64,000 bases of DNA from an uncultured Ilumatobacter sp. (GCA_905182555.1 CAJJBX010000012.1:1-64000); one strand, 5' to 3'. Shown: positions 43,418-52,296, counted from the stretch's first letter. A program made the numbers and translations. Notes: generated by a model from the letters alone, not told the origin.

Positions 43418-45337
43418 TTATCGGTCAGCAGCCACCAACAGGCAGCGGCACCCTTGGTGAGCGGGCGCAAACATGTCACCGGTCGGAAATTCGTCGCCCA
43501 CTGTGATGGCCCCAGCAAGCACATTGTCTTCGCAATCAGGGCATGCCACGAAGCGCGGATCCGCTTCCCAAACTATGGGTGTGTCAGGCGCAAAACCAGC
43601 GAGCACACCGCGCCCGTGGGCCCGACGCAGCACGTCGTCAAGGCTCTCATCGATATGTCGGGTCTTCCATTCGCGGTACACGGCACGGACTTTTTTGGTG
43701 ACGACAGCGTTGTCGCCGGCGCCTTCTGCAATGCACCGGGCCAGGCGATCACGCAACGGCACCACCAGCCACTGTTCGACAGCCCCGTTCGCAACGCTGA
43801 CCGATTCGGTCACGAGACCCTTGCGCAGCTTGGCGGCGCCGGTTCTCGATGTAGCGCCGCCGAGCTGGATGGCGCTCTCGATGTCGTCGGCAATGGCGGC
43901 GATGTAGCGGGCGACGTGTTCGCTCGCTGTCGGAATCATCTCGTCGAGTTCGTGCACCGGCTCGCCCCGACGGAGCGCGTCGAGGACGCCGTTCTGCTCG
44001 TCGGCCAGCGCTCGCTTCAACTTCTTTGCGCTCGACACAATCAAGGGCGTCACGACCTCGTCACGTTCGGCGAAACCAATCGCTGCTGCCTCGATTTCCG
44101 ACTCGAAATCAACATCAGCAACATCAGCAACATCAGCAACATCAGCAACATCAGCAACTTCAGCAACATCAGCAACTTCGATTATTTCAATGTTCTCCTC
44201 GTCCGCTGCAGAATCGGTTTTTGCCGGCACGTCGGCCCGGATGCGAGCGAACAAATCGACAACAACATCCCGGTCATCGTCGTCGTCCACTTCCGACTGA
44301 GCAGCCTCGTGGACCCCAGCAATGACCGGGATGTCGTTGGCAACTTCTTCGACGTTGGTATCCGGTTCAACAACCGCCTCCGTGGCTGCACTGTCAGTGT
44401 CTGTTGCTGGCGCCAATTCGTCAATGACCTCGGCCTGAGCGACTTCGGCGGGCTCGATGATGTCTGCAACGACACGCAGTACGCCAATGTCGCTCGAGAC
44501 CACTGCCGCGGCTTCGGCATTATCTTCGCCGTCAGCCCTGCGGTCAGCTTCGAGCTCAGGATCAGCGACCGGCGCCTCGGCCAAGCCGATGTTGTCAACA
44601 GCAAGGACGGCCACAGCGGCTGTCGCTTCTGGGCGAGCCGAATTCGCGATCATCACAGGGAGCGGCCCAGTGGTGGGCGTGAGGTTCACGTATTCGTCAG
44701 GCTCACCGAGCGGCTCCATCTCAGCAACGACGTCCGCGGCCACAAGACGAGCCCGCTCAAAGGCCTGCGTCAGACGGTCGCGACCGTGGATCAGTTGTTC
44801 GATCTGTTCACGTGCCAGTTCGCGACGACGCTCAAGTTCACTCAGTACGCGCTCGCGGTAGGCGCGGGCTTCGTTGACCATCTCGCGGCCCTGCTGCTTG
44901 GCCATCGACAGTTCTGACTCAGCATCGGCCGCAGCGTCGCCACGTCGGCGCGATACCTCAATCTCGGCTTCCTCGCGGACACGATTGGCTTCGTTGCCGG
45001 CCTCGCTCAGCATCTGTGCTGCTGACTGCTCGGCTTTCTGGCGGATCTCGCTGGCGCTCTCGCGGGCGGTGATGAGGACGCGCACGGCTTCTTCACCGAG
45101 CAAGCGGGTCATCGCCTCGTCGTCGACCGGGACAGCAACACCCGAGTCGGAAAGAGCCGCCTGGAGTTCGTGTTCGAGAAAGCGCTCGCGCTCGCGCATG
45201 CGGCCCAGCTCAGCTGCGACCATTCTCAGAAAGTCTTTGACCTCCGCCTGATCAAACCCGCGGCGGGACGTGCCAAACGACGCTTCGGCGATGGACGTTG
45301 GCGATGATGGGTCGGGGCGCGAAGTCGACATGGCCAT
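43418..45337 (-). CDS. DivIVA-domain coiled-coil protein with phage-head-like C-terminus
   Basis: 639 residues in three parts. (1) DivIVA-type start: IAEASFGTSRRGFDQAEVKD and FLRMVAAELGRMRERERFLE, followed by a long coiled coil to about residue 215. (2) An acidic low-complexity middle with a run of Val-Ala-Asp repeats encoded by 9-bp repeats. (3) From about residue 450, a helical domain with SRTGAAKLRKGLVTESVSVA, then WKTRHIDESLDDVLRRAHG and a Cys/His end: CPDC, then PTGDMFAPAHQGCRCLL. The last part resembles the C-terminus of SPP1-gp7/Mu-F head-morphogenesis proteins (CxxC ... PxHxxCRC). DivIVA proteins organise poles and septa; the third part's role is unknown. It sits 2 bases from UPF0182. 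Confidence 0.72.
   Translation of the reverse strand: MAMSTSRPDPSSPTSIAEASFGTSRRGFDQAEVKDFLRMVAAELGRMRERERFLEHELQAALSDSGVAVPVDDEAMTRLLGEEAVRVLITARESASEIRQKAEQSAAQMLSEAGNEANRVREEAEIEVSRRRGDAAADAESELSMAKQQGREMVNEARAYRERVLSELERRRELAREQIEQLIHGRDRLTQAFERARLVAADVVAEMEPLGEPDEYVNLTPTTGPLPVMIANSARPEATAAVAVLAVDNIGLAEAPVADPELEADRRADGEDNAEAAAVVSSDIGVLRVVADIIEPAEVAQAEVIDELAPATDTDSAATEAVVEPDTNVEEVANDIPVIAGVHEAAQSEVDDDDDRDVVVDLFARIRADVPAKTDSAADEENIEIIEVADVAEVADVADVADVADVADVDFESEIEAAAIGFAERDEVVTPLIVSSAKKLKRALADEQNGVLDALRRGEPVHELDEMIPTASEHVARYIAAIADDIESAIQLGGATSRTGAAKLRKGLVTESVSVANGAVEQWLVVPLRDRLARCIAEGAGDNAVVTKKVRAVYREWKTRHIDESLDDVLRRAHGRGVLAGFAPDTPIVWEADPRFVACPDCEDNVLAGAITVGDEFPTGDMFAPAHQGCRCLLVAADR
44110..44180. 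repeat. 9-bp tandem repeat inside the DivIVA-like gene
   Basis: Seven units of CAACATCAG (one with A to T) plus a partial eighth, encoding a Val-Ala-Asp/Glu-type tripeptide run on the minus strand. Being in phase with codons, length changes would alter the linker without breaking the gene. Confidence 0.9.
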
Positions 45338-45377
45338 AGGACGAAGCTACGCGTCTCAACAGCCGCGATGGTGGCAA

Positions 45378-46499
45378 TCAGCTCAGTGCGACGTCGACGG
45401 GGACGAGCGGGTCCCCACCCAAGTCTTCCAGCGCCTGGAGCGCCTCTTCGAGCGTGGCCACCGGAATGATCTCGACATCGCCATGGCCTGCGTCGTTGAG
45501 CTTCTTGCGGAGCTCGTCTTCACCTTCGGCCAATTCACGCTGCGAGGCCGGCACCAGGAACACGTCAACATTGTGTTGGCGGACCGCGCTGGCCTTCTGC
45601 GACAAGCCACCAATTGGCCCGACCGAGCCGTCGAGCGAGATTGTGCCAGTCACGGCGATGTTCCGCCCACCTGTCAAATCGCCATCGGTCAGCTCGTCGA
45701 TGAGAGCGAGCGTGAACGCCAGACCGGCAGACGGGCCCCCAATCCGGCCGGTGTCGATATCGACCTCGAACGGCAGCGTGACGACTCGAGTGTCGAACGG
45801 ACGGAATCCGACGATCGTGCGGGCGGAATCGTCAGGGGACGCAGCGAGTTCGACCGTCACGTCGAGGACGCCAACGTCGGGGCGGCGAATCTTGAGGTCG
45901 ATCGTGTCGCCCGGCAACTTGCCGTCGAGCACGGCGGAGAGGTCTTCAACCGAGTTCAACTCCTTGCCTTCAGCTTCGAGAATCGTGTCGGACGGATCAA
46001 TAGCAAGGCCCGACGGGAAGAACTCGGCACACAAGCCATCGTCACCGACCTCACGGCAGAGGACTTCTTGAACAACGACTTCGCCGAGGCTGATCTCGGG
46101 CTTGTAGCCAGCGGCGGTGAGCGCGACGAACTGGGCCTCCTGGGATGCCGACCGCATTTGCTGCAACGCTGCTTCGCGCCGCTGTGACGGCGTACGGACA
46201 CCGAACTTCTCTTCAGCGGTGAGGAGATCGATCGCAGGTTCACCCCGGCCAGCAAACCACGACAGTAGCGACTGTTCGGGGGCGCTGACCGTGACGAAGA
46301 AGAAGTCTCCGTTGGTCTCAAATCGCTTGACCTCGTCAGGAAGATCACCAAACACCACACGCTCGTTCACCGACTCGGCCGAGGCCGGGGTCTGCGCAAA
46401 CGGCGCTTCCTGCATCTCCATCAGACGACGGTTTTCTTTCTCGGCGACAAGCGTTGCTGGAGCCAACGACGCGGCAACGATTCCTACCATCACAGCCAA
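45378..46499 (-). CDS. Membrane-anchored PDZ/Lon-like serine protease (YlbL family)
   Basis: About 373 residues as read from TTG 46499, but the open frame continues upstream to about 46575 with a basic, hydrophobic stretch (RLGRLGLLGRLGWLLGGVGL), so the true start is probably earlier. It has an N-terminal helix (AVMVGIVAASLAPATLVA), then a region with LPDEVKRFETNGDFFFVTVS, a PDZ domain (FPSGLAIDPSDTILEAEGKE), and a Lon-type catalytic domain with Ser in GRIGGPSAGLAFTLAL and Lys in IGGLSQKASAVRQHNVD. It is an extracytoplasmic protease. An ATG at 46589 lies in a different frame, so a frame shift within the 9-bp repeats at 46521 may hide the start. Confidence 0.85.
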   Translation of the reverse strand: MAVMVGIVAASLAPATLVAEKENRRLMEMQEAPFAQTPASAESVNERVVFGDLPDEVKRFETNGDFFFVTVSAPEQSLLSWFAGRGEPAIDLLTAEEKFGVRTPSQRREAALQQMRSASQEAQFVALTAAGYKPEISLGEVVVQEVLCREVGDDGLCAEFFPSGLAIDPSDTILEAEGKELNSVEDLSAVLDGKLPGDTIDLKIRRPDVGVLDVTVELAASPDDSARTIVGFRPFDTRVVTLPFEVDIDTGRIGGPSAGLAFTLALIDELTDGDLTGGRNIAVTGTISLDGSVGPIGGLSQKASAVRQHNVDVFLVPASQRELAEGEDELRKKLNDAGHGDVEIIPVATLEEALQALEDLGGDPLVPVDVALS

Positions 46500-46520
46500 G
46501 CCGACGCCGCCGAGCAGCCA

Positions 46521-46556
46521 TCCAAGGCGTCCAAGGAGTCCAAGGCGTCCAAGGCG
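46521..46556. repeat. 9-bp tandem repeat at the protease gene's 5' end
   Basis: Four units of TCCAAGGCG (one variant, TCCAAGGAG). On the minus strand they encode Gly-Arg-Leu repeats just before the membrane helix, and on the plus strand they precede the divergent membrane gene. Confidence 0.85.
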
Positions 46557-46615
46557 TCCCAGCCATTTCGCTGGACATCAGCGTGCCCGGTGGGACCAAC
46601 GGAGTGTTGAGTACA

Positions 46616-46951
46616 ATGTCATTTGTTGTGTCGGTCACAGATCTCACCACTCAGGCCGGTTGGATGGTCGGGCTCGCCATAGTGGCCCTGCTGGGGACCG
46701 GCTGGAGGAAGACTGCCAGAGCCACAGCCCGAACACCACGCAAGGCTCCAGTTCTTCGCAGAAAATGGGTGCCGATCGGCATCGCTGAAACCACCGTTCC
46801 CCTCTACAGGCGTCCAAATGTGATCCGCCGCGTGTGGGCCGTGGTCGCAAGCTCAGCTATCGCTGTCGTCATGGGCGCCGTCCTGGCCATCGTCACTGCC
46901 TTCGCATTGGCATACGCGGTCATCACCCTGACCGATCTGTTGAAGCAATGA
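46616..46951 (+). CDS. Small membrane protein with two helices
   Basis: 111 residues from ATG 46616 (MSFVVSVTDLTTQ). Helix 1 is GWMVGLAIVALLGTGW, then a basic loop of about 45 residues (RKTARATARTPRKAPVLRRK, LYRRPNVIRRVW) and helix 2 SAIAVVMGAVLAIVTAFALA. I do not recognise a family. Its stop overlaps the next ATG (ATGA), so it is coupled to the HEAT-repeat protein. Divergent from the protease gene. Confidence 0.65.
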   Translation: MSFVVSVTDLTTQAGWMVGLAIVALLGTGWRKTARATARTPRKAPVLRRKWVPIGIAETTVPLYRRPNVIRRVWAVVASSAIAVVMGAVLAIVTAFALAYAVITLTDLLKQ

Positions 46952-47547
46952 CCGGACCGACCCGCAAAGACGTCGCTATCGCTGGCCATCAGGGCGACGT
47001 CGGCACGGCCACGGCCGGGCTCGCCAGTGACGACGGCAACATCCGAGCAACAGCATTGGGTGCCCTCGAGCGGCTCAACGAACTGGCCGACGAGCAGTTG
47101 ATCGAAGCCTTCAGCGACGACGACCCTCGCGTTCGCCGACGAGCCGCCGAGTTGGCAGCGACGCATTCGTCGGTCGATCTCGTCCCGCTGCTCGCTGATC
47201 CCGACGTGAACGTGGTTGAGATGGCGGCGTGGAGCACGGGGGAACACGAATCGAATCGACCTGCAGTGCTTGACCGCCTCTTGGAACTTGCACAGAACGC
47301 TGAGGAGCCGCTCGTGCGTGAAGCGTCCGTGGCTGCCCTCGGAGCAATTGGTGATCCGGTTGCCGTCGACGTAATCATCGCCGCGTGCAGCGACAAGCCC
47401 GCAGTGCGCCGCCGCGCCGTCCTTGCGCTCGCTCCCTTCGAGGGCCCAGCAGTCGAAGCCGCCATCGAGCAGGCATTAGTTGACCGCGACTGGCAAGTCA
47501 GACAAGCCGCCGAAGACCTACGAAGAGCCCAAGCCCGACCCAACTAA
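46948..47547 (+). CDS. HEAT-repeat protein
   Basis: 199 residues made of about five to six HEAT/PBS-lyase-type repeats: LASDDGNIRATALGALERLN, FSDDDPRVRRRAAELAATHS, LADPDVNVVEMAAWSTGEHE, LVREASVAALGAIGDPVAVD and PAVRRRAVLALAPFEGPAVE, VDRDWQVRQAAEDL. A protein-interaction scaffold; no catalytic residues are expected. It starts inside the stop of the two-helix membrane protein, suggesting that the pair works together at the membrane. Confidence 0.82.
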   Translation: MTGPTRKDVAIAGHQGDVGTATAGLASDDGNIRATALGALERLNELADEQLIEAFSDDDPRVRRRAAELAATHSSVDLVPLLADPDVNVVEMAAWSTGEHESNRPAVLDRLLELAQNAEEPLVREASVAALGAIGDPVAVDVIIAACSDKPAVRRRAVLALAPFEGPAVEAAIEQALVDRDWQVRQAAEDLRRAQARPN

Positions 47548-47613
47548 AGCGTGCAATACCAGAACGCCCGCGCGTCAATTCACTCTTTTGGAATCAGTGC
47601 AACGGAGTCGGGA

Positions 47614-47806
47614 TCAGATCGTTCGAGGCCAAGAAAGCATGAACCCGAGTTGGCCTCCGCCAACGAGCGGTGAGGGCTGCCGCCGGAATCGAGCGATCTG
47701 GCCCGACTCAGATCGTTCGAGGCCAAGAAAGCATGAACCCGAGTTGGCCTCCGCCAACGAGCGGTGAGGGCTGCCGCCGGAATCGAGCGATCTGGCCCGA
47801 CTCAGA
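47614..47806. repeat. 94-bp tandem duplication with hairpin potential
   Basis: Two identical 94-base units (47614-47707 and 47708-47801) and the first bases of a third. Each unit begins CAGATCGTTCGA and ends with the near-complement TCGAGCGATCTG, and holds an inner stem GTTGGC-CTCC-GCCAAC and a smaller GCGG/CCGC stem. It fills most of the gap between the HEAT and GNAT genes, and the GNAT stop touches its right edge. Open frames across it merely repeat the same peptide and are not credible genes. Confidence 0.9.
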
Positions 47807-48272
47807 ATTTAAAGCGGTAAACGTTTGTGGTGCGGGCTTCGAAGCCGATGCGCTGGTACAAGCGGTTGGCGGCTTCGCGTGACGGCCGACTGGTCAGGCT
47901 GACGTCTTTCGCTCCGCGCGCTTTGGCCTCGGCGAGTGCGGCTTCATTCAGCTTACGGCCAACTCCGTGACCGCGTGCGGCGTCGTCGACGACCACATCT
48001 TCAATCCACGATTTCAGGCCGGTCGGAATGCGGTAGAAGGCAAGCGTCAGGCTGCCAACGATCGTTCCGCCGACACGAGCAATAAACAACACCGTGTCGT
48101 CGCCGTGCACGACCAGCCCCAATTGATCAGCGTCCGGCGCGGGCGATGACGACGAAAGCTGCGGAACAAGATGGGCGAATGCTGCAATCAACTCGTCGTC
48201 GACAACCGTGGCCGTCTCGATCTTCACCGAAGTATCGGCGTTGGCTGCTGAGGAGTCGTTGAAGTCGCTCAC
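47802..48272 (-). CDS. GNAT-family N-acetyltransferase
   Basis: About 156 residues from GTG 48272 (longer starts overlap the divergent PAC2 gene). Motif A, which binds acetyl-CoA, is WIEDVVVDDAARGHGVGRKL, followed by LNEAALAEAKARGAKDVSLT and NRLYQRIGFEARTTNVYRF. Length is normal for a single GNAT domain. Substrate unknown. The stop codon lies at the edge of the 94-bp repeat. Confidence 0.85.
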   Translation of the reverse strand: MSDFNDSSAANADTSVKIETATVVDDELIAAFAHLVPQLSSSSPAPDADQLGLVVHGDDTVLFIARVGGTIVGSLTLAFYRIPTGLKSWIEDVVVDDAARGHGVGRKLNEAALAEAKARGAKDVSLTSRPSREAANRLYQRIGFEARTTNVYRFKF

Positions 48273-48289
48273 GGTGAAGGGACGGTAGC

Positions 48290-49162
48290 GTGCAAACCGT
48301 GGGGTCCGAGCATGTTCGCTGGCAGAAGCAACCGTCATTGACGCGACCTGTACTGATCGCCGGGTTTACCGGCTGGAATGACGCCGGCGACGCAGCGTCA
48401 ACCGCCTTACGAACGATGATCGAAGCGTGGGGCGCCGATGCAATCGCCGAGATCGACCCTGAGCCGTTCACCGACTTCGCCACGGTGCGCCCGCAGATCA
48501 AACTCGACAACGACAACCAGCGCAGCATCGTGTGGCCGACTGTCGGTGTGTGGTCGGTCTCGTTGCCAGGCACCGACGTGATCTTGGTGCTCGGCCCCGA
48601 ACCCGCCCTACGGTGGCGCACCTTCTCCGAACAGATTCTCAGCCTCTGCGAAACTTATGGCGTCACTATGGCGATCTCGTTGGGCGCGTTGCTCGCCGAC
48701 GTCCCGCACTCGCGGCCGGTGCCTCTCATTGGAACCGCCACCGACGAAAGCCTCATCGAACGATTCGAGCTTCAACGATCCGAGTACGAAGGCCCAACCG
48801 GAATTGTCGGTGTTCTCTACGATCAGTTGCACCGTGCCGGCATCGCCACTGCATCACTCTGGGCAGCAATTCCCGGTTACGCATCCCAGGTGCCGTCACC
48901 AAAGGCTGCGTCGGCGTTGGTCGAACGCTCTTGCTCCATGATTGGCACCCCCGCACCGCTGCAGTCGCTTGCGGCTGGCGCTGCCGAATACGACGCCCGT
49001 GTTGCTGCCTTAATTGGCGACGACGACGACATGGGCGAGTACCTGTCGCGGCTCGAAGAGATCTCCGACGATTCCGCCGACGACGAACTCGCCACGGCCG
49101 AACCGGTCGATCCTGAAGGTTTGGTCGACGAAGTCGAACAGTTCCTTCGCGATCAAGACTGA
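48290..49162 (+). CDS. PAC2 family (proteasome-assembly-chaperone-like) protein
   Basis: 290 residues from GTG 48290. Family features are PVLIAGFTGWNDAGDAASTA, LVLGPEPALRWRTFSEQILS, ISLGALLADVPHSRPVPLIG and ASLWAAIPGYASQVPSPKAA, then an acidic tail (SADDELATAEPVDPEG). PAC2 proteins are common in actinobacteria; relatives help assemble proteasomes in eukaryotes, but the bacterial role is not settled. No proteasome genes lie in the window. Confidence 0.88.
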   Translation: MQTVGSEHVRWQKQPSLTRPVLIAGFTGWNDAGDAASTALRTMIEAWGADAIAEIDPEPFTDFATVRPQIKLDNDNQRSIVWPTVGVWSVSLPGTDVILVLGPEPALRWRTFSEQILSLCETYGVTMAISLGALLADVPHSRPVPLIGTATDESLIERFELQRSEYEGPTGIVGVLYDQLHRAGIATASLWAAIPGYASQVPSPKAASALVERSCSMIGTPAPLQSLAAGAAEYDARVAALIGDDDDMGEYLSRLEEISDDSADDELATAEPVDPEGLVDEVEQFLRDQD

Positions 49163-49183
49163 GTCAGTCAGGCACCACGCCCC

Positions 49184-49903
49184 TCAGGTGCGCCAGATGG
49201 GGTCGCGAACGTCGTCGAACGTTGCCGGGGATTGCACCCCGTTGATGGCGTCGAAGGCCATGTCGCCCCACCAGCCGGCGCCAGCTGTGACCTCGGGGAA
49301 CTGCCCCTGGGCGAACCAGCCGACGTCGCCCGTCTCGAGCGGGTGCGGATCGAGCGACCCTCCAGTGGCACGGCAGTGAAACAACAGCATGTACATGCCG
49401 AATCGGCTGAAACCCATGCGTTGGCCGTCAACCACGCCGAGCAGACGGGTGGGCTCGCACTCGATGCCGGTCTCTTCGTGGACTTCTTTCACGGCGACCT
49501 CAGCCGGTGAGTAGCCAACGTCTGCCCAACCCGTGGGATACAGCCAGACGCCAGAGTCCTTGCGCTGAACCAGCAGCATCTCGCCGGCGTCGTTGCCGAC
49601 AATCGCACCGACTGCGACCTTCGGGGTGACGTAGCCGGGCACGCCTTCGCCAATCGACTCGACCCATTCGCCCACGAACTCGTCGCGAACGGTGTCTGAC
49701 CCGGAAACGCCTGCAGCCGCTGCCTTGATGTCGCCCGCGACGTGCAACACCTCTTCGAAGCGTTCACGTTCGTACAGGCTTTCGGTGAAGCCCATCCCGG
49801 TCCGGGCGATGCCGGCAAGGGTTTCGCTCCAGCGCGCCAGGTCTCCTGCCATGTCGGGGCTCACCGCGCCACCTTCGGACTTGTCGCTGCTCACCTGGTG
49901 CAC
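49184..49903 (-). CDS. Nudix hydrolase with N-terminal extension
   Basis: 239 residues. The Nudix box is GWADVGYSPAEVAVKEVHEE followed by TG, fitting Gx5Ex7xExxEExG with Lys in place of the usual Arg. The N-terminal 65 residues (LAGIARTGMGFTESLYERER, then FEEVLHVAGDIKAAA) match the Nudix_N helical domain seen in ADP-ribose/NDP-sugar type hydrolases. Substrate undetermined. Followed closely by glnD on the same strand upstream. Confidence 0.88.
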   Translation of the reverse strand: MHQVSSDKSEGGAVSPDMAGDLARWSETLAGIARTGMGFTESLYERERFEEVLHVAGDIKAAAAGVSGSDTVRDEFVGEWVESIGEGVPGYVTPKVAVGAIVGNDAGEMLLVQRKDSGVWLYPTGWADVGYSPAEVAVKEVHEETGIECEPTRLLGVVDGQRMGFSRFGMYMLLFHCRATGGSLDPHPLETGDVGWFAQGQFPEVTAGAGWWGDMAFDAINGVQSPATFDDVRDPIWRT

Positions 49904-49953
49904 GCTACGTCATCTCAACGGGTGCAGCAGGTTCGTGCCCACCAGGTTGAAAC

Positions 49954-52287
49954 TCAGGTGGCTGCGTGCAGGATTGCCCGCTGGATTTCTTTGCGATGGA
50001 ATTTGTCGATAACGAGCTCCCCCGCCGACGTGCGGACATAGAACGTGTCAACGACCTCGATGCCAATGGTGTCCACCGTGGCATGACGGATGTCGAGGCC
50101 AAGCTCGCCGATTGCCTTCGTGATCTGATGAAGAATCCCGATCTTCGTGACCGCCCGAACTTCGATCACCGTGGCGTTGCTCGATGCGTCGTCGTGAAAC
50201 ACCACCTTTGGCGGTTCCGGCTGCTGCGCCTGTGTGCGGCGGCGACGCCGATAGGTCTTGGCCCGTTCAACCAGCCGCGACTCGATCGCCAACTGATGAG
50301 CGAGCGCACGACCGAGGTCGGTCTTGAGCGTGCGCCACGCAATCCCATCCTCAGGCAGGATGATCCGGAACTCAGATGCCGCCATGCCCTGCTCGTCGGA
50401 GTGCGCTCGAGCAGTGAGTACGTCCAGCCCGTGCAGCGAGAGCACGCCGGCGACCTGGCTGAACGTACCCGCCGAGTCGGGGCTGACAACGGTGATGACG
50501 TCGTCCTTGCGATGCATGGCAATCTCGCCGGCCGCCATCAACATCAGTGTGCTGGCGTCGGGGAACAGGCTCCAAGTGACCTCAGCAACGTTGCCCCCAC
50601 CGAGCACGTGGCGCACACGAGCCGCCAGTTCGTTGACGAGGTCTTCTTTCCAGGATCCCCATGCCGACGGGCCGGTGGCGAGTGAGTCGGCTTCAGTGAG
50701 TGCGTGCAGCAGATCGAGTCGTTCGACCGAGCCGAGAGATTCCGCGACCTGGTTGATCGTGGCTTCGTCGGTGAGGTCACGGCGAACAGCGACGTCGGGG
50801 AGCAGCAGGTGATGCTCGACCATGGCAACAAGGGTGTCGACGTCGGCCGTCGGGAGCCCGAGTTTCGGGCCGACCTGGCGGACAAGGTCCATCCCGACGA
50901 TCGTGTGATCACCCGGGTAACCCTTGCCGAGATCATGGAACAATCCGCCGAGCACGAGGAGGTCGGGTCGGGCAACGCGGTCAACGAGTTGCGATGCGTT
51001 CGCGGCGGCTTCCCACAGGTGCCGGTCAACGGTGAAGCGGTGGTAGGCGTTGCGCTGCGGTTTGGACCGATTCGGTTCCCACTCGGGAAGCAGCCGAGCA
51101 AACAACTCTCGTTGATCGAGCGCTTCAAGTACACGAATCGAACGGTGACCTTCAAGGAGTAGTGCCACAAGTTGGGCAGTCGCGCCCACCGGCCAGATGC
51201 CTTTCCACGGTTCGACCTCATCGTGGAGCCTGTCGAGCGTGCTCCGACCAATCCGGCAGTCGCTGCGGGCAGCCGCGACTGCTGCTTGAAGAACGAGCGT
51301 GGGGTCGGCAACCGGGTCGGCGCAATCGGCCAATTCGATTTCGCCATTGCGCAGCACGATGCCTGACGAGATATCCCGATCTGGCAGGCGGTCGGAGGGC
51401 GCGACCGATCGGCCCCAGTTCTCGTCGACGAGCCATGCAATGGTGCGCCCAGCTGCGGCGATGTCGGCCATCAAGTCGTCGGCATCATTCCAGCCGCCGA
51501 CTTCAGCCGTGGAGTCTTGATCTTCGAGGCGCAGGACGTCGCCCGGCCGTCCAGTGGAGCAATGGAGCGCGACTCGCGCGCCGAGCAGTACGTCGTAGCA
51601 GCGCTCAAGCTCGATGAGATCTTCGGGAAGAATCGACAGCCCACTCTGGTTTGCCCACTTGAGCGATTGGACGTCGCGCAGGCCACCGTGACCAAGTTTG
51701 AGATCAGGTTCGAGGCGATACGCCACGTCGCCTGCATTGTCTTGGCGTTCGCGCACCCGGGCACGCAGCGCGGTGAGGAATGTGCCGCTTTGCTTGTCCC
51801 AGATGGCCCGGCCCTTGGTCGTTACTTCGTCGGCGAGCTCGCGGTCGCCGGCGAGGAATCGACCCGTGAGCAACGCCGTTGCGGAGTCGAGATCTGCAGT
51901 GACGATTGTCAACTGTTCCTTGACGGTGCGGACTGCGTGACCGAGCTTGACGCCTGCATCCCACAGCGGGTACCAGAGCGCACTCGCCACTGCCTCGACG
52001 GCGGGTGCGGTCTTCTTGCCTTTAAGGTCGTGGACGAGTAGCAGATCGAGGTCACTCCAGGGAGCGAGTTCGCTGCGTCCGAACCCGCCCACGGCGAGCA
52101 GCGCGAAACGGCCCTTGGCTGGCGCGTGCTCGGCAACTGCTGCGTCGAACAGCGAACGAACCCAGTCGTCGGTGATGACAGCAAGCGACTCGCAGTACGC
52201 CGTCCCGCCATTGCGGAGGTCGTCGGGGTGCGCAGCCGAAGCTGCATCGAGGTGGCCCTGCCGGCTCCGCGGCAACGACGCGCTCAT
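49954..52287 (-). CDS. glnD: [Protein-PII] uridylyltransferase/uridylyl-removing enzyme
   Basis: 777 residues. N-terminal nucleotidyltransferase: LLAVGGFGRSELAPWSDLDL with the metal Asp pair; GlnD linker with LEPDLKLGHGGLRDVQSLKW; HD phosphohydrolase LGGLFHDLGKGYPGDHTIVG; and two C-terminal ACT domains (VVSPDSAGTFSQVAGVLSLH and AVTKIGILHQITKAIGELGL). It senses glutamine and modifies PII to control nitrogen metabolism; PII genes are outside the window. In actinobacteria the transferase may adenylylate rather than uridylylate PII. Confidence 0.92.
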   Translation of the reverse strand: MSASLPRSRQGHLDAASAAHPDDLRNGGTAYCESLAVITDDWVRSLFDAAVAEHAPAKGRFALLAVGGFGRSELAPWSDLDLLLVHDLKGKKTAPAVEAVASALWYPLWDAGVKLGHAVRTVKEQLTIVTADLDSATALLTGRFLAGDRELADEVTTKGRAIWDKQSGTFLTALRARVRERQDNAGDVAYRLEPDLKLGHGGLRDVQSLKWANQSGLSILPEDLIELERCYDVLLGARVALHCSTGRPGDVLRLEDQDSTAEVGGWNDADDLMADIAAAGRTIAWLVDENWGRSVAPSDRLPDRDISSGIVLRNGEIELADCADPVADPTLVLQAAVAAARSDCRIGRSTLDRLHDEVEPWKGIWPVGATAQLVALLLEGHRSIRVLEALDQRELFARLLPEWEPNRSKPQRNAYHRFTVDRHLWEAAANASQLVDRVARPDLLVLGGLFHDLGKGYPGDHTIVGMDLVRQVGPKLGLPTADVDTLVAMVEHHLLLPDVAVRRDLTDEATINQVAESLGSVERLDLLHALTEADSLATGPSAWGSWKEDLVNELAARVRHVLGGGNVAEVTWSLFPDASTLMLMAAGEIAMHRKDDVITVVSPDSAGTFSQVAGVLSLHGLDVLTARAHSDEQGMAASEFRIILPEDGIAWRTLKTDLGRALAHQLAIESRLVERAKTYRRRRRTQAQQPEPPKVVFHDDASSNATVIEVRAVTKIGILHQITKAIGELGLDIRHATVDTIGIEVVDTFYVRTSAGELVIDKFHRKEIQRAILHAAT

Positions 52288-52296
52288 CCGATCTCA

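Noticed and set aside
44110-44180. Possible CRISPR array
   Set aside because: Units are 9 bp with no spacers; no cas genes in the window.
43370-44917. 515-codon plus-strand open frame over the DivIVA-like gene
   Set aside because: Contains repeat-derived Ser-Asn runs and no recognisable domain; the minus-strand frame has DivIVA features.
47480-47882. Open frames running through the 94-bp duplication
   Set aside because: The peptide simply repeats with the DNA unit and there is no ribosome site or homology.
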